DNA from: Rhizobium sp. Q54
GTDB lineage: Bacteria; Pseudomonadota; Alphaproteobacteria; Micropepsales; Micropepsaceae
Assembly: GCA_945860165.1 (NCBI GenBank)
Contig: CAMAPL010000005.1
Location: 60,403-124,402, forward strand
Direction of reading: 5' to 3'
Length of the DNA stretch: 64,000 nucleotides
Made by a program: the position numbers and the translations under genes. The notes beneath the pieces are model-generated. The model made no database searches, was not told where the DNA came from, and worked only from the letters and a program-made list of their open reading frames with translations. Positions 45,240-55,369 of the stretch are shown one piece after another (position 1 is the stretch's first letter; each line of letters starts with the position of its first letter).

Positions 45240-46448
45240 CTACGGTGGGGTCGGGATGGTTTGCGGGTCAAGGCAACGGCCGAAGCGCTGGCGCAATTTC
45301 GTCGCCGCGGGATATTCGATGGTTTTCGCCAGCAGCGCCCCCCAGGCGACACAGATGATCACCAGCGCCAATGGTTCCAGCCACCACATCAGGTCGGCGA
45401 AGCGCGTGCCCAGCACGATGGTATCGGGCGGCGGCCAGATCCGTTGCTTGCAGAAGCGCAGGGTTACCAGCCAGGTGGTCTGGCCCAGATAGATGGCATA
45501 GGACCATTCCCCCAGCAGTTGCGGCACCTGCGTCTTCAGGGCGTCCGCCAGCAGCCCCTTGTCAAAGGCCAGCGCAAAGACAAGCGCCATCAGCGGCAGC
45601 ACTGTGAAAATGTCGTTCCGGGTATGCGCCCATCCGGTGAAGGTGACGGAATAGGCCAGCAGAAACAGCAGTATCATCTGCACTGCCGAATGCGTCCAGA
45701 CCGGCATGGGTTGGTCTTTCACGCCGCGGAACAGCACCGCCAGGCCAACCCCGACGGTGAAATCGCACAGTCCTCGGAGCACGCCATTGTGAAAGGTGAT
45801 GTCTAGCCCGTGGCGCGAGGTCAGCAGCAGCGCCCACACGCCCGCCACGCCCGCCGCGACCAGGGCGACGCCGCGCCAGACCCGGCCATGCGAGAGGTAG
45901 AGCAGGGCGGGAAACATCAGGCAGAGGGCGAATTCGACACTGACGAACCAGGACAGGCCGTTCCAGGTCAGCCGGTCCATGGTGTTCCAGGCCTGCACAA
46001 GAAAGAGACTCAGGGCGAAGCCCTTGGCGCTGACATCCTGGTGCCAGGGCAGGTCATAGATGGAGACATAGCCGCCAACCGCTGCCAGCGCGCGCAGGCC
46101 CGCCACCATCACCAAGATCAGCAGCAGCATGAAGAGATGCAGCGGGTAGAGCCGGATCAGGCGGGCGCGCAGGAAATCGCTATAGCCGCGCCATTGCAGA
46201 AGGTCTTTCAGCCGGTGGCTATAGGAATAGGTTAGGATAAAACCCGACAGCACGAAGAAGAAATCGACCCACAGATAGCCGCGCGCCGCGATGCGGTCGA
46301 GCCATTGCAGGCCGGTATAATGATGGCCTTCGCTGAAGTGATACAGAATGATCATCAGGGGCGGTATGCCGCGTGCGCCCGCCAGCGCAACGATTATCCC
46401 CGTCTTCGCCGTTTTGCTGGTCACGTGTCCATCCCGCTGGCGCGACAC
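45240..46448 (-). CDS. Acyltransferase 3 family membrane protein
   Basis: 402 residues, about ten membrane helices. N-terminal RGIPPLMIILYHFSEG contains the family histidine, and YLWVDFFFVLSGFILTYSY is the second signature. These enzymes O-acylate surface or periplasmic glycans (OafA/YrhL type). Starts at GTG 46448 or, less likely, GTG 46424. Acceptor unknown. Divergent from the nucleoside transporter gene. Confidence 0.9.
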   Translation of the reverse strand: MSRQRDGHVTSKTAKTGIIVALAGARGIPPLMIILYHFSEGHHYTGLQWLDRIAARGYLWVDFFFVLSGFILTYSYSHRLKDLLQWRGYSDFLRARLIRLYPLHLFMLLLILVMVAGLRALAAVGGYVSIYDLPWHQDVSAKGFALSLFLVQAWNTMDRLTWNGLSWFVSVEFALCLMFPALLYLSHGRVWRGVALVAAGVAGVWALLLTSRHGLDITFHNGVLRGLCDFTVGVGLAVLFRGVKDQPMPVWTHSAVQMILLFLLAYSVTFTGWAHTRNDIFTVLPLMALVFALAFDKGLLADALKTQVPQLLGEWSYAIYLGQTTWLVTLRFCKQRIWPPPDTIVLGTRFADLMWWLEPLALVIICVAWGALLAKTIEYPAATKLRQRFGRCLDPQTIPTPP

Positions 46449-46499
46449 TAGCCCCGGCGCGGCCTTCTGTCATGGGACGTTGCTGCGGAATCGTGTAGC

Positions 46500-47780
46500 G
46501 TGATTGGGTATTTTTTGGCTGGGGCGGGAATGTTGCCGCATCTGCAATCGGCGTTGGGCATTGTTGCCATCATCGCCTTCGCTTGGGCTGTTTCCGAAGC
46601 CCGCAAGGCATTCAACTGGCGGATGGTGGCCGGTACTTTGCTGCTGCAGGCCGCCATCGCGCTGTTGCTGTTGAAAGCGCCGGGCGCGCGCGAGGCGCTG
46701 CTGGCGCTGAACGGCGTGGTCACGGCGATCACCACCGCCACCAATGCCGGCACCAGTTTCGTGTTCGGCTTCATGGGCGGCGGGCCTGCGCCGTTTGCCG
46801 TCACCAATCCCGGCAACATGATCAACCTGGCCTTTTCTATCCTGCCCCTGATCATCGTGATCGGGGCGCTATCGGCCATGCTGTGGTACTGGCGAATTTC
46901 GCCCATCCTGGTCAACGCCATGGCGGTGGTGCTGAAAAAGACGCTGGGGCTGGGCGGCGTGGTGGGACTGTCGGCGGCTTCGATGGTGTTCCTGGGCAAT
47001 ATCGAAGGCCAGCTGATGATCCGCCCCTATCTGGCGCGGCTGGCCCGCGCCGAGCTGTTCATTCTGATGACGGTGGGCCTGTCGGTGATCGCAGGCACGG
47101 TGTTCGTGCTCTACGCCACCATCCTGCAGAATGTGCTGCCCGGGGCGCTGGGGCATCTGCTGGTGGCGTCCTTCATGTCGCTGCCGGCGGGCGTTTTGAT
47201 CGCCCGGTTGATGGTGCCGGGCAAAGCCGAAACTGATCTCGATGAAAAGGAAGCCAGTGTGCATTACCGCTCTACCATGGATGCGATGGCGCGCGGCACC
47301 GAGGATGGCTTGAAGCTTTATTTGCAGATCATCGCCATGCTGGTGGTGACCACCTCGCTGGTGGCGCTGGCCAACATCATGCTGGCGCATTTTCCGGATG
47401 TGGCCGGCGGCGCCCTGACCCTGGAACGTATGCTGGGCTGGCTGTTCGCGCCGCTGGTCTGGCTGCTGGGCGTGCCAGCTGACCAGGCGGCGACGGCGGG
47501 CGGTCTGCTCGGCGTCAAGGTGATCCTCAACGAATTGATCGCCTATTTGCGAATGGCGGCGCTGCCGGCGGGTGCGCTGGACCCACGTTCCTCCACCATC
47601 ATGGTCTATGCCATGTGTGGCTTCGCCAATTTCGCCAGCGTCGGCTTCCTGATCGCGGGCATGAGCGCCCTGATCCCGGAGCGACGCGACGAAATCGTGG
47701 GATTGGCATTAAAGGCTTTGGTGGCGGGCGTGCTCGCCAGCAGCCTGTCTGCCGCCATGATCGGACTTTTACCGCTTTGA
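46500..47780 (+). CDS. Concentrative nucleoside transporter (CNT/NupC family)
   Basis: 426 residues, about ten helices. Signature regions: GTSFVFGFMGGGPAPF, AASMVFLGNIEGQLMIRPYL and LGVKVILNELIAYL, near-matches to the CNT nucleoside and sodium/proton sites, and MVYAMCGFANFASVGFLIAG. Imports nucleosides; a nucleoside hydrolase is encoded 11 kb away. Start GTG 46500 or ATG 46530. Confidence 0.92.
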   Translation: MIGYFLAGAGMLPHLQSALGIVAIIAFAWAVSEARKAFNWRMVAGTLLLQAAIALLLLKAPGAREALLALNGVVTAITTATNAGTSFVFGFMGGGPAPFAVTNPGNMINLAFSILPLIIVIGALSAMLWYWRISPILVNAMAVVLKKTLGLGGVVGLSAASMVFLGNIEGQLMIRPYLARLARAELFILMTVGLSVIAGTVFVLYATILQNVLPGALGHLLVASFMSLPAGVLIARLMVPGKAETDLDEKEASVHYRSTMDAMARGTEDGLKLYLQIIAMLVVTTSLVALANIMLAHFPDVAGGALTLERMLGWLFAPLVWLLGVPADQAATAGGLLGVKVILNELIAYLRMAALPAGALDPRSSTIMVYAMCGFANFASVGFLIAGMSALIPERRDEIVGLALKALVAGVLASSLSAAMIGLLPL

Positions 47781-47785
47781 ATGTG

Positions 47786-48727
47786 ATGCGCGCATGGTTG
47801 GCCTTGCTGTTGGTGTGTCTTGCGGCCTGCGCGCCCAGCTTCGAGCGTGCTGTGCCGCGTGACCGGATGGTTTCCCCCATGATGCAAGGCGATGTGCTGG
47901 TGACCCGCGACGGCAGCCAGCTGCCGCTGCGCCGCTGGGAGGCGGACAGCGCTCCCAAGGCCGTAATCGTGGCGCTGCACGGGATGGGCGATCATTCCAA
48001 TGCCTTCGATATGCCGGGAATCTTCTGGGCGCAGGCTGGCATCACCACCCTGGCCTATGACCAGCGCGGCTTCGGCAGAAGCGCCAATCCCGGTGTGTGG
48101 GCGGGCGCCGAGGCGATGCGCGACGACCTGTCCGACGCCGTGGCGGCGGCGCGGCTGCGCTATCCCGGCGTGCCGGTCTTCGCGCTGGGCGAAAGCATGG
48201 GCGGGGCGGTGCTGCTGACCGCGTTGGCGTCACAGACGCCGCCTCAAATTGACGGCGCGGTCCTGTCGGCGCCCGCGGTCTGGTCGCGCGCCGACATGCC
48301 GCTGACCTATCGCACTGCCCTGTTCCTGGCGGCGCATCTGGTGCCGGGGCTGGTCCTGTCAAGCGATGCCGCCAAGCGGGTGGTCAGCATCGTGCCGTCC
48401 GACAATGTGGAGATGCTGCGCGCCCTGGGGCGCGATCCGCTGTTCCAGCGGCGTACCCGCACCGACACGCTCTATGGCCTGGTAAATCTGATGGACGAGG
48501 CCCGCACCGCGCCAGGCCGCCTGCAAAATCCGCCGCCGATCCTGTTTCTGGCAGGCGTCAACGACCAGGTGCTTCCCCCCAAGCCGACCTTGGCGGTGAT
48601 CGCGGCGCTGGGGAGCCGTGCCGCCGTCAGGCGCTATGACAAGGGCTATCACATGCTGCTGCGCGACCTGCAGCGGGAACTGGTCCACCGCGACGCGGCT
48701 GGCTGGGTCTTGAAGGAAGGCAGATAG
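47786..48727 (+). CDS. Alpha/beta hydrolase lipoprotein (monoacylglycerol lipase-like)
   Basis: 313 residues. Lipoprotein signal MRAWLALLLVCLAAC with a lipobox cysteine at residue 15. The hydrolase domain shows HGMGDHSNAF (oxyanion HG), the nucleophile serine in ALGESMGGAVLL and a late aspartate (GVNDQVLPP) and histidine (KGYHMLLRD). Reads as a Hydrolase_4/monoacylglycerol lipase-like enzyme anchored in the envelope. Begins 5 bases after the CNT stop, so likely co-transcribed. Confidence 0.87.
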   Translation: MRAWLALLLVCLAACAPSFERAVPRDRMVSPMMQGDVLVTRDGSQLPLRRWEADSAPKAVIVALHGMGDHSNAFDMPGIFWAQAGITTLAYDQRGFGRSANPGVWAGAEAMRDDLSDAVAAARLRYPGVPVFALGESMGGAVLLTALASQTPPQIDGAVLSAPAVWSRADMPLTYRTALFLAAHLVPGLVLSSDAAKRVVSIVPSDNVEMLRALGRDPLFQRRTRTDTLYGLVNLMDEARTAPGRLQNPPPILFLAGVNDQVLPPKPTLAVIAALGSRAAVRRYDKGYHMLLRDLQRELVHRDAAGWVLKEGR

Positions 48728-48762
48728 GCCCGCTCTTTGCCGTCGGCCCTCTAGGATCAGGC

Positions 48763-48814
48763 ACGGGGATGGCGATATGCTTTCCAAACGGGAAGCATTT
48801 CGCCTCCCCGTTTT
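48763..48814 (+). terminator. Long hairpin before gcdH, probable terminator
   Basis: Arms of about 22 bases (ACGGGG...GGCGA...ATGCTTTCC with GGGAAGCAT...TCGCC...CCCCGT), two mismatches and one bulge, loop AAAC, followed by TTTGTCT. It follows the lipase stop by 36 bases and ends 13 bases before the gcdH ATG, so it could also act as a leader structure of gcdH. Confidence 0.65.
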
Positions 48815-48826
48815 GTCTGGCTGGGA

Positions 48827-50005
48827 ATGGCTTCCGACAACTGGCCCGCTTTAAACTGGGCCGATCCGCTGTTGCTGGAATCGTCGCTGCGCGAGGAAGA
48901 AAAACTCGTGCGCGATTCCGCGCGCGCCTTCGGCCAGAGCCGGCTGATGCCGCTGGTGAAGGACATGCACCGCCACGAACGCTTCGACCCCGCCTTGTTG
49001 CGGGAATTCGGCGCCCTGGGTCTCTTCGGCAGCACTTTGAAAGACTATGGCTGTCCCGGCGTGTCGCCTGTCGCCTATGGCCTGATCGCGCGCGAGATCG
49101 AAGGTGTGGACTCCGCCTTCCGATCTTCCATCTCGGTCCAGTCCAGCCTTGTGATGCATCCCATCCATCAATTCGGCACCGAGACGCAGCGCCAGAAATA
49201 CCTGCCGATGCTGGCCAAGGGCAAATGGATCGGCGCCTTTGGGCTGACCGAGCCTGGCTCCGGTTCCGATCCTGGTTCGATGCAAAGCCGCGCGTTGAAG
49301 CGAAAATCCGGTTTTGTGCTGTCGGGTAGCAAGACCTGGATCACCCATGCGCCCATCGCCGATGTCTTTGTCGTTTGGGCGAAATTGGACGATCAGGTGC
49401 GCGGCTTTATCCTGGAGCGCGGCGACAAGGGCCTGTCGACGCCGAAAATAGAAGGCAAGTTTTCGCTGCGCGCCGGCGTCACCGGCGAGATCGCGATGAG
49501 CGATGTGGAAATCCCGCAAGATCGCATCCTGCCTGAAGCGCATGGCCTGAAGGCGCCCTTCGCCTGTCTCAACCATGCGCGCTACGGCATCGCCTGGGGC
49601 GCGATGGGCGCGGCGGAATTCTGCTGGCATGCGGCCCTGCGTTATGGCCTGGAGCGCCAGCAGTTCGGCCGTCCGCTGGCCGCCACGCAACTGTTCCAGA
49701 AAAAATTGGCCGACATGCAGACCGAAATCACCTTGGGGCTGACCGTCTGTCTGCAGGCGGGCCGCCTGCTGGAAGAGGGCAGGCTGGCGGCGGAAGCCAT
49801 CAGCCTGCTCAAGCGCAACAATGCCGGCAAGGCGCTGGAGATCGCGCGCGCCGCCCGCGACATGCATGGCGGCAATGGCGTGGCCGACGATTATCACGTG
49901 GTGCGCCACATGCTGAACCTGGAAGCGGTCAACACCTATGAAGGCACCCACGACATTCATGCCCTGGTGCTGGGCCGCGCCCAGACCGGCATTTCCGCCT
50001 TTTAG
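48827..50005 (+). CDS. gcdH: Glutaryl-CoA dehydrogenase
   Basis: 392-residue acyl-CoA dehydrogenase. FAD region [19 protein letters not shown], and the catalytic glutamate in [19 protein letters not shown], a pattern specific for glutaryl-CoA dehydrogenases. It oxidises and decarboxylates glutaryl-CoA to crotonyl-CoA in Lys/Trp breakdown. No partner pathway genes are adjacent. ATG 48827 sits close behind a long hairpin, with only GGGA as a possible ribosome site. Confidence 0.92.
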   Translation: MASDNWPALNWADPLLLESSLREEEKLVRDSARAFGQSRLMPLVKDMHRHERFDPALLREFGALGLFGSTLKDYGCPGVSPVAYGLIAREIEGVDSAFRSSISVQSSLVMHPIHQFGTETQRQKYLPMLAKGKWIGAFGLTEPGSGSDPGSMQSRALKRKSGFVLSGSKTWITHAPIADVFVVWAKLDDQVRGFILERGDKGLSTPKIEGKFSLRAGVTGEIAMSDVEIPQDRILPEAHGLKAPFACLNHARYGIAWGAMGAAEFCWHAALRYGLERQQFGRPLAATQLFQKKLADMQTEITLGLTVCLQAGRLLEEGRLAAEAISLLKRNNAGKALEIARAARDMHGGNGVADDYHVVRHMLNLEAVNTYEGTHDIHALVLGRAQTGISAF

Positions 50006-50069
50006 AAAACCAGTCTTTTAAACGCGGCGTATTGCGGGCATAAAAGGCCCGATTTTCGGACTTTTCGCC

Positions 50070-51245
50070 ATGAACCTTGCCTCTCCGCGCGTCGTCAATG
50101 TCAAAGACCTGCGCCGTCTTGCCCGCCGCCGCCTGCCAGCCGCGGTGTTCGATTACCTGGACGGTGCCGCCGACGACGAGGTGACGCTGCGGGACAGTGA
50201 GCAGGCTTTCCGGGAGGTGCTGTTCAAGCCGCGTTTCGCGGTGGCGACGCCGGCCTGCGACCTGTCAGTGACGGTGCTGGGCCAGAAACTCGATCTGCCG
50301 TTCCTGCTGGCGCCGATCGGCTATTCGCGCCTGATGCATCCGCGCGGCGAACTGGCGGCGTCGCGCGCCGCGGGCCGCAACGGCACCGCCTATATCCTGT
50401 CCACCATGTCGGGCCACACCATCGAGAATGTGAAGGCGGAATCGTCAGGCCCAACCTTTTATCAATTGTATCTGGCGGGCGGGCGCGGCGCGGCGGAAGC
50501 CGCCATCGGCCGGGCCAAGGCGGCCGGCTACAAGGCGCTGTTCGTCACCATCGACACGCCGGTGGCGGGAAATCGCGAGCGCGACGTGCGCAACGGCATG
50601 CGCCAGTTGATGTCGCCCAACTGGTTTGGCCGCATTCCCTATCTGCCAAACATCATGATGCATCCGCGCTGGCTAGCGGGGTTCCTGCTCGACGGCATGT
50701 CGCGGCCGTTTCCTAATATCGTGGTGCCGGGCTCCGGCCCGCTGGCGGCGGTCGATGTCGGCGCCGCGCTGGAATCGGCGCAGGTGTCCTGGACTGACCT
50801 GAAGTGGATTCGTGAGGTCTGGAACGGCCCCATCGTGATCAAGGGCGTGATGACCACCGATGACGCAAGGCGATCGGTGGACGAGGGCGCGCAGGGCATC
50901 GTGGTGTCCACCCATGCCGGGCGCCAGCTCGATGGCGTCGCCGGTTCGCTGCGCGTTCTGCCGGGCATCGTCGAAGCGGTGAAAGGCAAGACCGAGATCC
51001 TGTTCGACGGCGGCATCCGACGCGGCGCCGACATGGTGCGTGCCATCGCGCTGGGCGCCGATGCGGTGCTGCTGGGGCGCGGCTATGCCTATGGCATGGC
51101 GGCGGCGGGCGATGCCGGCATCGAACGCGCCATTGAAATTTTCCGCGCCGACATCATTCGCACCCTCAAGCTGCTGGGTTGCCCCAGCATCCAGGCGCTG
51201 GATTCATCCCATGTCGCGCTGCGGCCAGGCTTCCGCGTCGATTAA
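50070..51245 (+). CDS. FMN-dependent alpha-hydroxy acid dehydrogenase (LldD-like)
   Basis: 391-residue TIM-barrel flavoenzyme. FDYLDGAADDEVTLRDSEQAF opens the barrel; the catalytic block is VSTHAGRQLDG, where the family usually has SNHGGRQLDG: the histidine and arginine are kept but N and G are replaced. FDGGIRRGADMVRAIALGADAVLLGR binds FMN phosphate. Likely lactate or another 2-hydroxy acid. The stop overlaps the convergent gene by four bases. Confidence 0.88.
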   Translation: MNLASPRVVNVKDLRRLARRRLPAAVFDYLDGAADDEVTLRDSEQAFREVLFKPRFAVATPACDLSVTVLGQKLDLPFLLAPIGYSRLMHPRGELAASRAAGRNGTAYILSTMSGHTIENVKAESSGPTFYQLYLAGGRGAAEAAIGRAKAAGYKALFVTIDTPVAGNRERDVRNGMRQLMSPNWFGRIPYLPNIMMHPRWLAGFLLDGMSRPFPNIVVPGSGPLAAVDVGAALESAQVSWTDLKWIREVWNGPIVIKGVMTTDDARRSVDEGAQGIVVSTHAGRQLDGVAGSLRVLPGIVEAVKGKTEILFDGGIRRGADMVRAIALGADAVLLGRGYAYGMAAAGDAGIERAIEIFRADIIRTLKLLGCPSIQALDSSHVALRPGFRVD

Positions 51246-52105
51246 GCCGGCTCGATCTTGAAGACCCAGCCCGCATGCGGGCTGTCGCCATTGGGCCAAC
51301 CCGGATGGATGCCGGCATCGCAGCTGATCAGCGTGCCGTTATGGAATTCCAGCCCGTGCGGATCGCAGGAGCCGGGCAGAAAATCATAGGTTCCGATCAC
51401 CTGGCCGGTCTTGCCGTCATACTTCACCAGCCCCGGTCGTCCTTCCTTGTAATTGCTGCTGTTGTTGCCGATCACCAGCCAGATATTGCCGTCACCGTCG
51501 AAGGTCAGGTCGTGCGAGCGTGGCTTGTCCGGTGTGTTGTAGGCCGGAATTGCCACTTCCGGCATCCAGGTCTTGGGATCGACGCGCAGCAACAGCTTGG
51601 GCCGCAGCGCCGCGATCCACAGTTTTCCGTCACGCCACTGCGCGCCATGGCTGCCGCCGCCGTCCATTCCCGGTAGCCCCAAGGGAATCTGACGATGGCT
51701 GATCTGATTGCCGTTCATGTCCACCTGGAAACAGCCCTGCGGCGGCTGGTTGGCCATCATCCAGACATGACCATCGCCATAGGCCATGCCTGAACAGTTG
51801 CGGCAGTTGGTCATCACCGTCTTGAGTAGCTTGCCGTTCCAGTCCACCAGCCATGCAGCCTCGCGCAGGTCAGTGGGCTCGGGCAGGCCATACTGTTTGG
51901 CGCTCTCGGCCGACAGTTTCTGCTGCGCCAGCCACAAGCCTTCCGGCGCCACCGCCATGCCGTTGACGTAGCCCGGCGGGGCTTTGAACATCTGGGTGGT
52001 TTTCATCATGCCGTGGGGAATGGTGCGCGGCTGCGCCTGTGCCGCTGCGGCGGACAGCGCTGCCGCCGCTATCGTACCGGTCAGAAAAAGGCGTTTGTTC
52101 AGCAT
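51242..52105 (-). CDS. Exported NHL/SMP-30-like beta-propeller protein
   Basis: 287 residues. Signal peptide about 1-24 (LTGTIAAAALSAAAAQAQ). Propeller-like repeats: VNGMAVAPEGLWLAQQ, GMAYGDGHVWMMAN, GAQWRDGKLWIAAL, HDLTFDGDGNIWLVIGNN, DPHGLEFHNGTLISCD. Similar domains are gluconolactonases or vitamin-B lyase-like; no active site could be assigned. Separate transcription unit. Confidence 0.7.
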   Translation of the reverse strand: MLNKRLFLTGTIAAAALSAAAAQAQPRTIPHGMMKTTQMFKAPPGYVNGMAVAPEGLWLAQQKLSAESAKQYGLPEPTDLREAAWLVDWNGKLLKTVMTNCRNCSGMAYGDGHVWMMANQPPQGCFQVDMNGNQISHRQIPLGLPGMDGGGSHGAQWRDGKLWIAALRPKLLLRVDPKTWMPEVAIPAYNTPDKPRSHDLTFDGDGNIWLVIGNNSSNYKEGRPGLVKYDGKTGQVIGTYDFLPGSCDPHGLEFHNGTLISCDAGIHPGWPNGDSPHAGWVFKIEPA

Positions 52106-52178
52106 GGCGTTATTCCCTTTGGCCTTGTCGCGCGGCCTTGAAGGCGATGCTGCCGCAAATCAGGGGCTTTGCAAAGGC

Positions 52179-53117
52179 CTACCAGCCCTTGTTGCCGAAA
52201 TGCGCCTGATAGAGCGGGCCGGCCTCGGCCACGATCTCGGCCCCTAGTCTGGCGCCCAGGGCGCGGGCGGTCTCCGTCGCATCGCTGCCCAGCGCCACGC
52301 TTTCGCGGCGGCGCCAGCAATGCTTGCCGTCGGGCGTCAGCACTTCGCCCAGGAAATCCAGCGTTTCCCCATTGATCTTCGCCAGCGCGGCGATGGGGGT
52401 GCGGCAGGAGCCGTCCAGCGCCTGCAGGAAGGCGCGTTCGGCAGTGGTGGTGATGGCGTGTTCGGCAATATCGAGTGGCCGCAGCAAGGCCAATGTCTTT
52501 TCATCACCGGCGCGGGCCGTGATCGCCAGCGCACCCTGTCCCGGTGCGGGCGGCATCACTTCGGCATCCACCACACTGGCGATGTGTTTTTCCAGTCCCA
52601 GGCGTTTGAGGCCCGCCAGCGCCAGATAGGTGGCGTCGAAAGCGCCGCTTTCGATTTTCGCCAGCCGCGTTTCCACCCGGCCGCGCAGCAGTTCCACTTT
52701 CAGGTCGGGGCGCAGGTGCAGCGTCTGTGCCTGACGTCGCAGGCTGGCGGTGCCGATGGTCGCGCCCGCCGGCAAATCCATAAGGCTTTTGGCGCGTGTG
52801 GCGATAAAGGCGTCGCGCGGATCTTCACGCGACGGCACGCACGTCAGCACGATGCCTTCGGGCATGCGGGTCGGCAGGTCCTTCATGGAATGAATGGCGG
52901 CATCGATCCGCTCGTCCAGCAGGGCTTCGTCGAGTTCCTTGGTGAACAACCCTTTGCCGCCTTGATCTTGCAGCCGGCCCTGGATGCGGTCACCGCTGGT
53001 CATGAAGGCATCAATGGGGAACGCGCCGATATCGGCACCGCTGCTTTTTGCCAGCATGGCGGCGACCAGCCGACTTTGCGCCAGCGCCAGCGGCGAACCG
53101 CGCGAGCCGAGTTTCAT
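52179..53117 (-). CDS. hemC: Hydroxymethylbilane synthase HemC
   Basis: 312 residues. Substrate loops KLGSRGSPLALAQS and HSMKDLPTRMPEG, RRQAQTLHLRPDL, and the dipyrromethane-cofactor cysteine in LDGSCRTPIAAL. Assembles four porphobilinogens in haem synthesis. The start at ATG 53117 shares one base with the hemF stop and has GGAG upstream; a GTG at 53126 is possible. Operon hemF-hemC. Confidence 0.95.
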   Translation of the reverse strand: MKLGSRGSPLALAQSRLVAAMLAKSSGADIGAFPIDAFMTSGDRIQGRLQDQGGKGLFTKELDEALLDERIDAAIHSMKDLPTRMPEGIVLTCVPSREDPRDAFIATRAKSLMDLPAGATIGTASLRRQAQTLHLRPDLKVELLRGRVETRLAKIESGAFDATYLALAGLKRLGLEKHIASVVDAEVMPPAPGQGALAITARAGDEKTLALLRPLDIAEHAITTTAERAFLQALDGSCRTPIAALAKINGETLDFLGEVLTPDGKHCWRRRESVALGSDATETARALGARLGAEIVAEAGPLYQAHFGNKGW

Positions 53118-54010
53118 TACTTCCACTCCGCAACAGGCGGCATGGAGGACAGGATGCTTTCGACATTGCCGCCGGTCTTCAGACCGAAGGTGGTGCCGCG
53201 GTCATAGAGAAGATTGAATTCGACGTAGCGGCCGCGCCATTTGGCCTGTTCATGGCGCTCGGCATCGCTCCAGCTTTCGCCCATGCGGCGGCAGATGATG
53301 GCGGGCTGGATATCCAGCAAGGCTTCGCCCACCGCTTTGGTGAAGGCAAAATCCCGGTCCCAGTCGCCGCTGTCATGATGATCGTAAAAAATGCCGCCGA
53401 CGCCGCGTGGCTCGCCGCGATGCGGCAGCCAGAAATATTCTTCCGCCCATTTTCTGTAAGTGTCGTACCAGCCGGCATCGAAGTCGTTACAGGCCGCCTT
53501 CAGCCGCGCATGGAAATCCACCGTGTCTGGATGGGCCTGGTTGCGCGCCGCGTCGAGAGTGGGGTTGAGGTCCGCGCCGCCGCCGAACCAGCCCTGGGTA
53601 GTGACGATCATGCGGGTGTTCATGTGCACGGCGGGCACGCGCGGATTTTTCATATGGGCGATCAGGCTGACGCCGCTGGCCCAGAAACGCGGATCGTCCG
53701 CCGCGCCGCGTACCTGCTTGGCGAATTCCGGCGAAAATTCGCCATGGACAGTGGAGGTATGAACGCCGACTTTCTCGAACAGTCGCCCGCGCATCATGCC
53801 CATGACGCCGCCGCCTTCATCGGCTTTTGTATTGTCGCCTCCGGCGGCGGGACCACGCGTCCAGGGGGTTCTTTCAAAGCGGCCGGCCTCGCCGGGATAC
53901 AGCGCGGCGGGCGCTTCGCGTTCCAGGGATTCGAACGCCGTCATGATCTTGTCGCGCAGGGATTCAAACCATGCGCGTGCTTGTATTTTGCGGCTTTCCA
54001 GATCGTCCAT
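53117..54010 (-). CDS. hemF: Oxygen-dependent coproporphyrinogen III oxidase HemF
   Basis: 297 residues. Characteristic blocks [45 protein letters not shown] and [20 protein letters not shown]. Converts coproporphyrinogen III to protoporphyrinogen IX using O2, so the organism can grow aerobically. The start is at MDDLESRK; upstream codons are not conserved. First gene of hemF-hemC. Confidence 0.95.
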   Translation of the reverse strand: MDDLESRKIQARAWFESLRDKIMTAFESLEREAPAALYPGEAGRFERTPWTRGPAAGGDNTKADEGGGVMGMMRGRLFEKVGVHTSTVHGEFSPEFAKQVRGAADDPRFWASGVSLIAHMKNPRVPAVHMNTRMIVTTQGWFGGGADLNPTLDAARNQAHPDTVDFHARLKAACNDFDAGWYDTYRKWAEEYFWLPHRGEPRGVGGIFYDHHDSGDWDRDFAFTKAVGEALLDIQPAIICRRMGESWSDAERHEQAKWRGRYVEFNLLYDRGTTFGLKTGGNVESILSSMPPVAEWK

Positions 54011-54158
54011 GCTGGGGCTTTTAGCGGTTTGGCGCCGGGCGCACCATTGTTTTTGCGCCGCAGCCCGGCCATCATCCCTATCATCGGGGCGACCGGCGAC
54101 GCGAAGCGCCCGCCGGCGCGACCATAAAAAAGTGCCGGGTAACCGGATGGGGAACGAC

Positions 54159-55361
54159 ATGGCGAAGCGCGCCGCAGCATTCTTGATGATGACGATTCTC
54201 GCATCGGGTGCGGCGCTGGCCGCCGACCGTCCGGGTCAGAAATTCCTGCTCAAGGCATCGGACCTGCCCAAGCCTTACGCCACGCCGCCGGTGGCCAACC
54301 GCAACGAAGTCATTCCGCGCGGCAATGCGATGCCGCAGGCGCCCAAGGGTTTCAAGGTCACCGTCTTTGCCACCGGCCTGACCATCGCGCGTTTCATGGC
54401 GGTTGCACCCAATGGCGATGTCTTTCTGTCCGAGCGCCTGCCCAAGAAGATCACCCTGCTGCGAGACAGCAAGGGAGCCGGGGTCGCCGACCAGCGCTTC
54501 ACCTTCGCCGAAGGGCTGCGTAATCCGTCCGGTGTCGCGGTCCATAAGGGCTATGTCTATATCAGCGACCAGGATGCGATCTGGCGCACGCCGTATGTTG
54601 CGGGGGCCACCAAGGCCGGCAAGCTGGAACGGGTGACCAGGGCCAAGGACTTGCGCCTGACCGCCATGCACGGCACCCGCAATTTCGCGTTCGGCGCCGA
54701 CGACAGTCTGCTACTGGAGATGGGCAGCCGCGACAACCTCTCCGACTTCCGGCCCGGCGCGGAAATCTTCAGGATCGTGAAGGGCGATCTGGTGCCCTAT
54801 GCCAGTGGTTTGCGCAATCCGGTGGGCGTCGCCGTCCAGCCCGGCACCAACAATCTCTATGTCTCGGTGAATGAGCGCGACGGATTGGGCGACGCGCTGG
54901 CGCCGGATTTCTTCACCTATGTAAAGTCGGGCGGCTTTTACGGCTATCCCTGGAGCTATGCCGGCAAGGTTCCCGATCCCGACATGGGCGCGGCGCGTCC
55001 CGACATGGTGGCAAAATCGATCACGCCCGATGTGCTGTTTCCCGCGCACAGCGCCCCAACCGGGACCATCTTTTATACGGGCGGCAATTTTCCCGCCGAC
55101 TATAAGGGCGACGCTTTTGTCTCGCTGCACGGCTCGTGGAACAGCGCCAAGCCCACCGGCTATAAAGTGGTGCGCATCCGCTTCAAGGACGGCCGGCCCG
55201 TCGGCGGCTATGAGAATTTCCTGACCGGCTTCTGGGACGGCAAGGCCGATCCGTTGCGGGTCTGGGGCCGCCCGACCGGGCTGGCCGTGTACAAGGACGG
55301 AAGCCTGCTGGTGGCCGACGATGCCAGCAACACGGTGTGGAAAGTCACATATCAGAAGTAG
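54159..55361 (+). CDS. Exported sorbosone/PQQ-type sugar dehydrogenase-like propeller
   Basis: 400 residues with signal peptide ([20 protein letters not shown]). Six-bladed propeller of the glucose/sorbosone dehydrogenase family: [103 protein letters not shown] binding is typical of the family, but no PQQ synthesis genes are seen here. ATG 54147 is an alternative start. Paired with the amidohydrolase downstream. Confidence 0.82.
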   Translation: MAKRAAAFLMMTILASGAALAADRPGQKFLLKASDLPKPYATPPVANRNEVIPRGNAMPQAPKGFKVTVFATGLTIARFMAVAPNGDVFLSERLPKKITLLRDSKGAGVADQRFTFAEGLRNPSGVAVHKGYVYISDQDAIWRTPYVAGATKAGKLERVTRAKDLRLTAMHGTRNFAFGADDSLLLEMGSRDNLSDFRPGAEIFRIVKGDLVPYASGLRNPVGVAVQPGTNNLYVSVNERDGLGDALAPDFFTYVKSGGFYGYPWSYAGKVPDPDMGAARPDMVAKSITPDVLFPAHSAPTGTIFYTGGNFPADYKGDAFVSLHGSWNSAKPTGYKVVRIRFKDGRPVGGYENFLTGFWDGKADPLRVWGRPTGLAVYKDGSLLVADDASNTVWKVTYQK

Positions 55362-55369
55362 GAGTTCTT

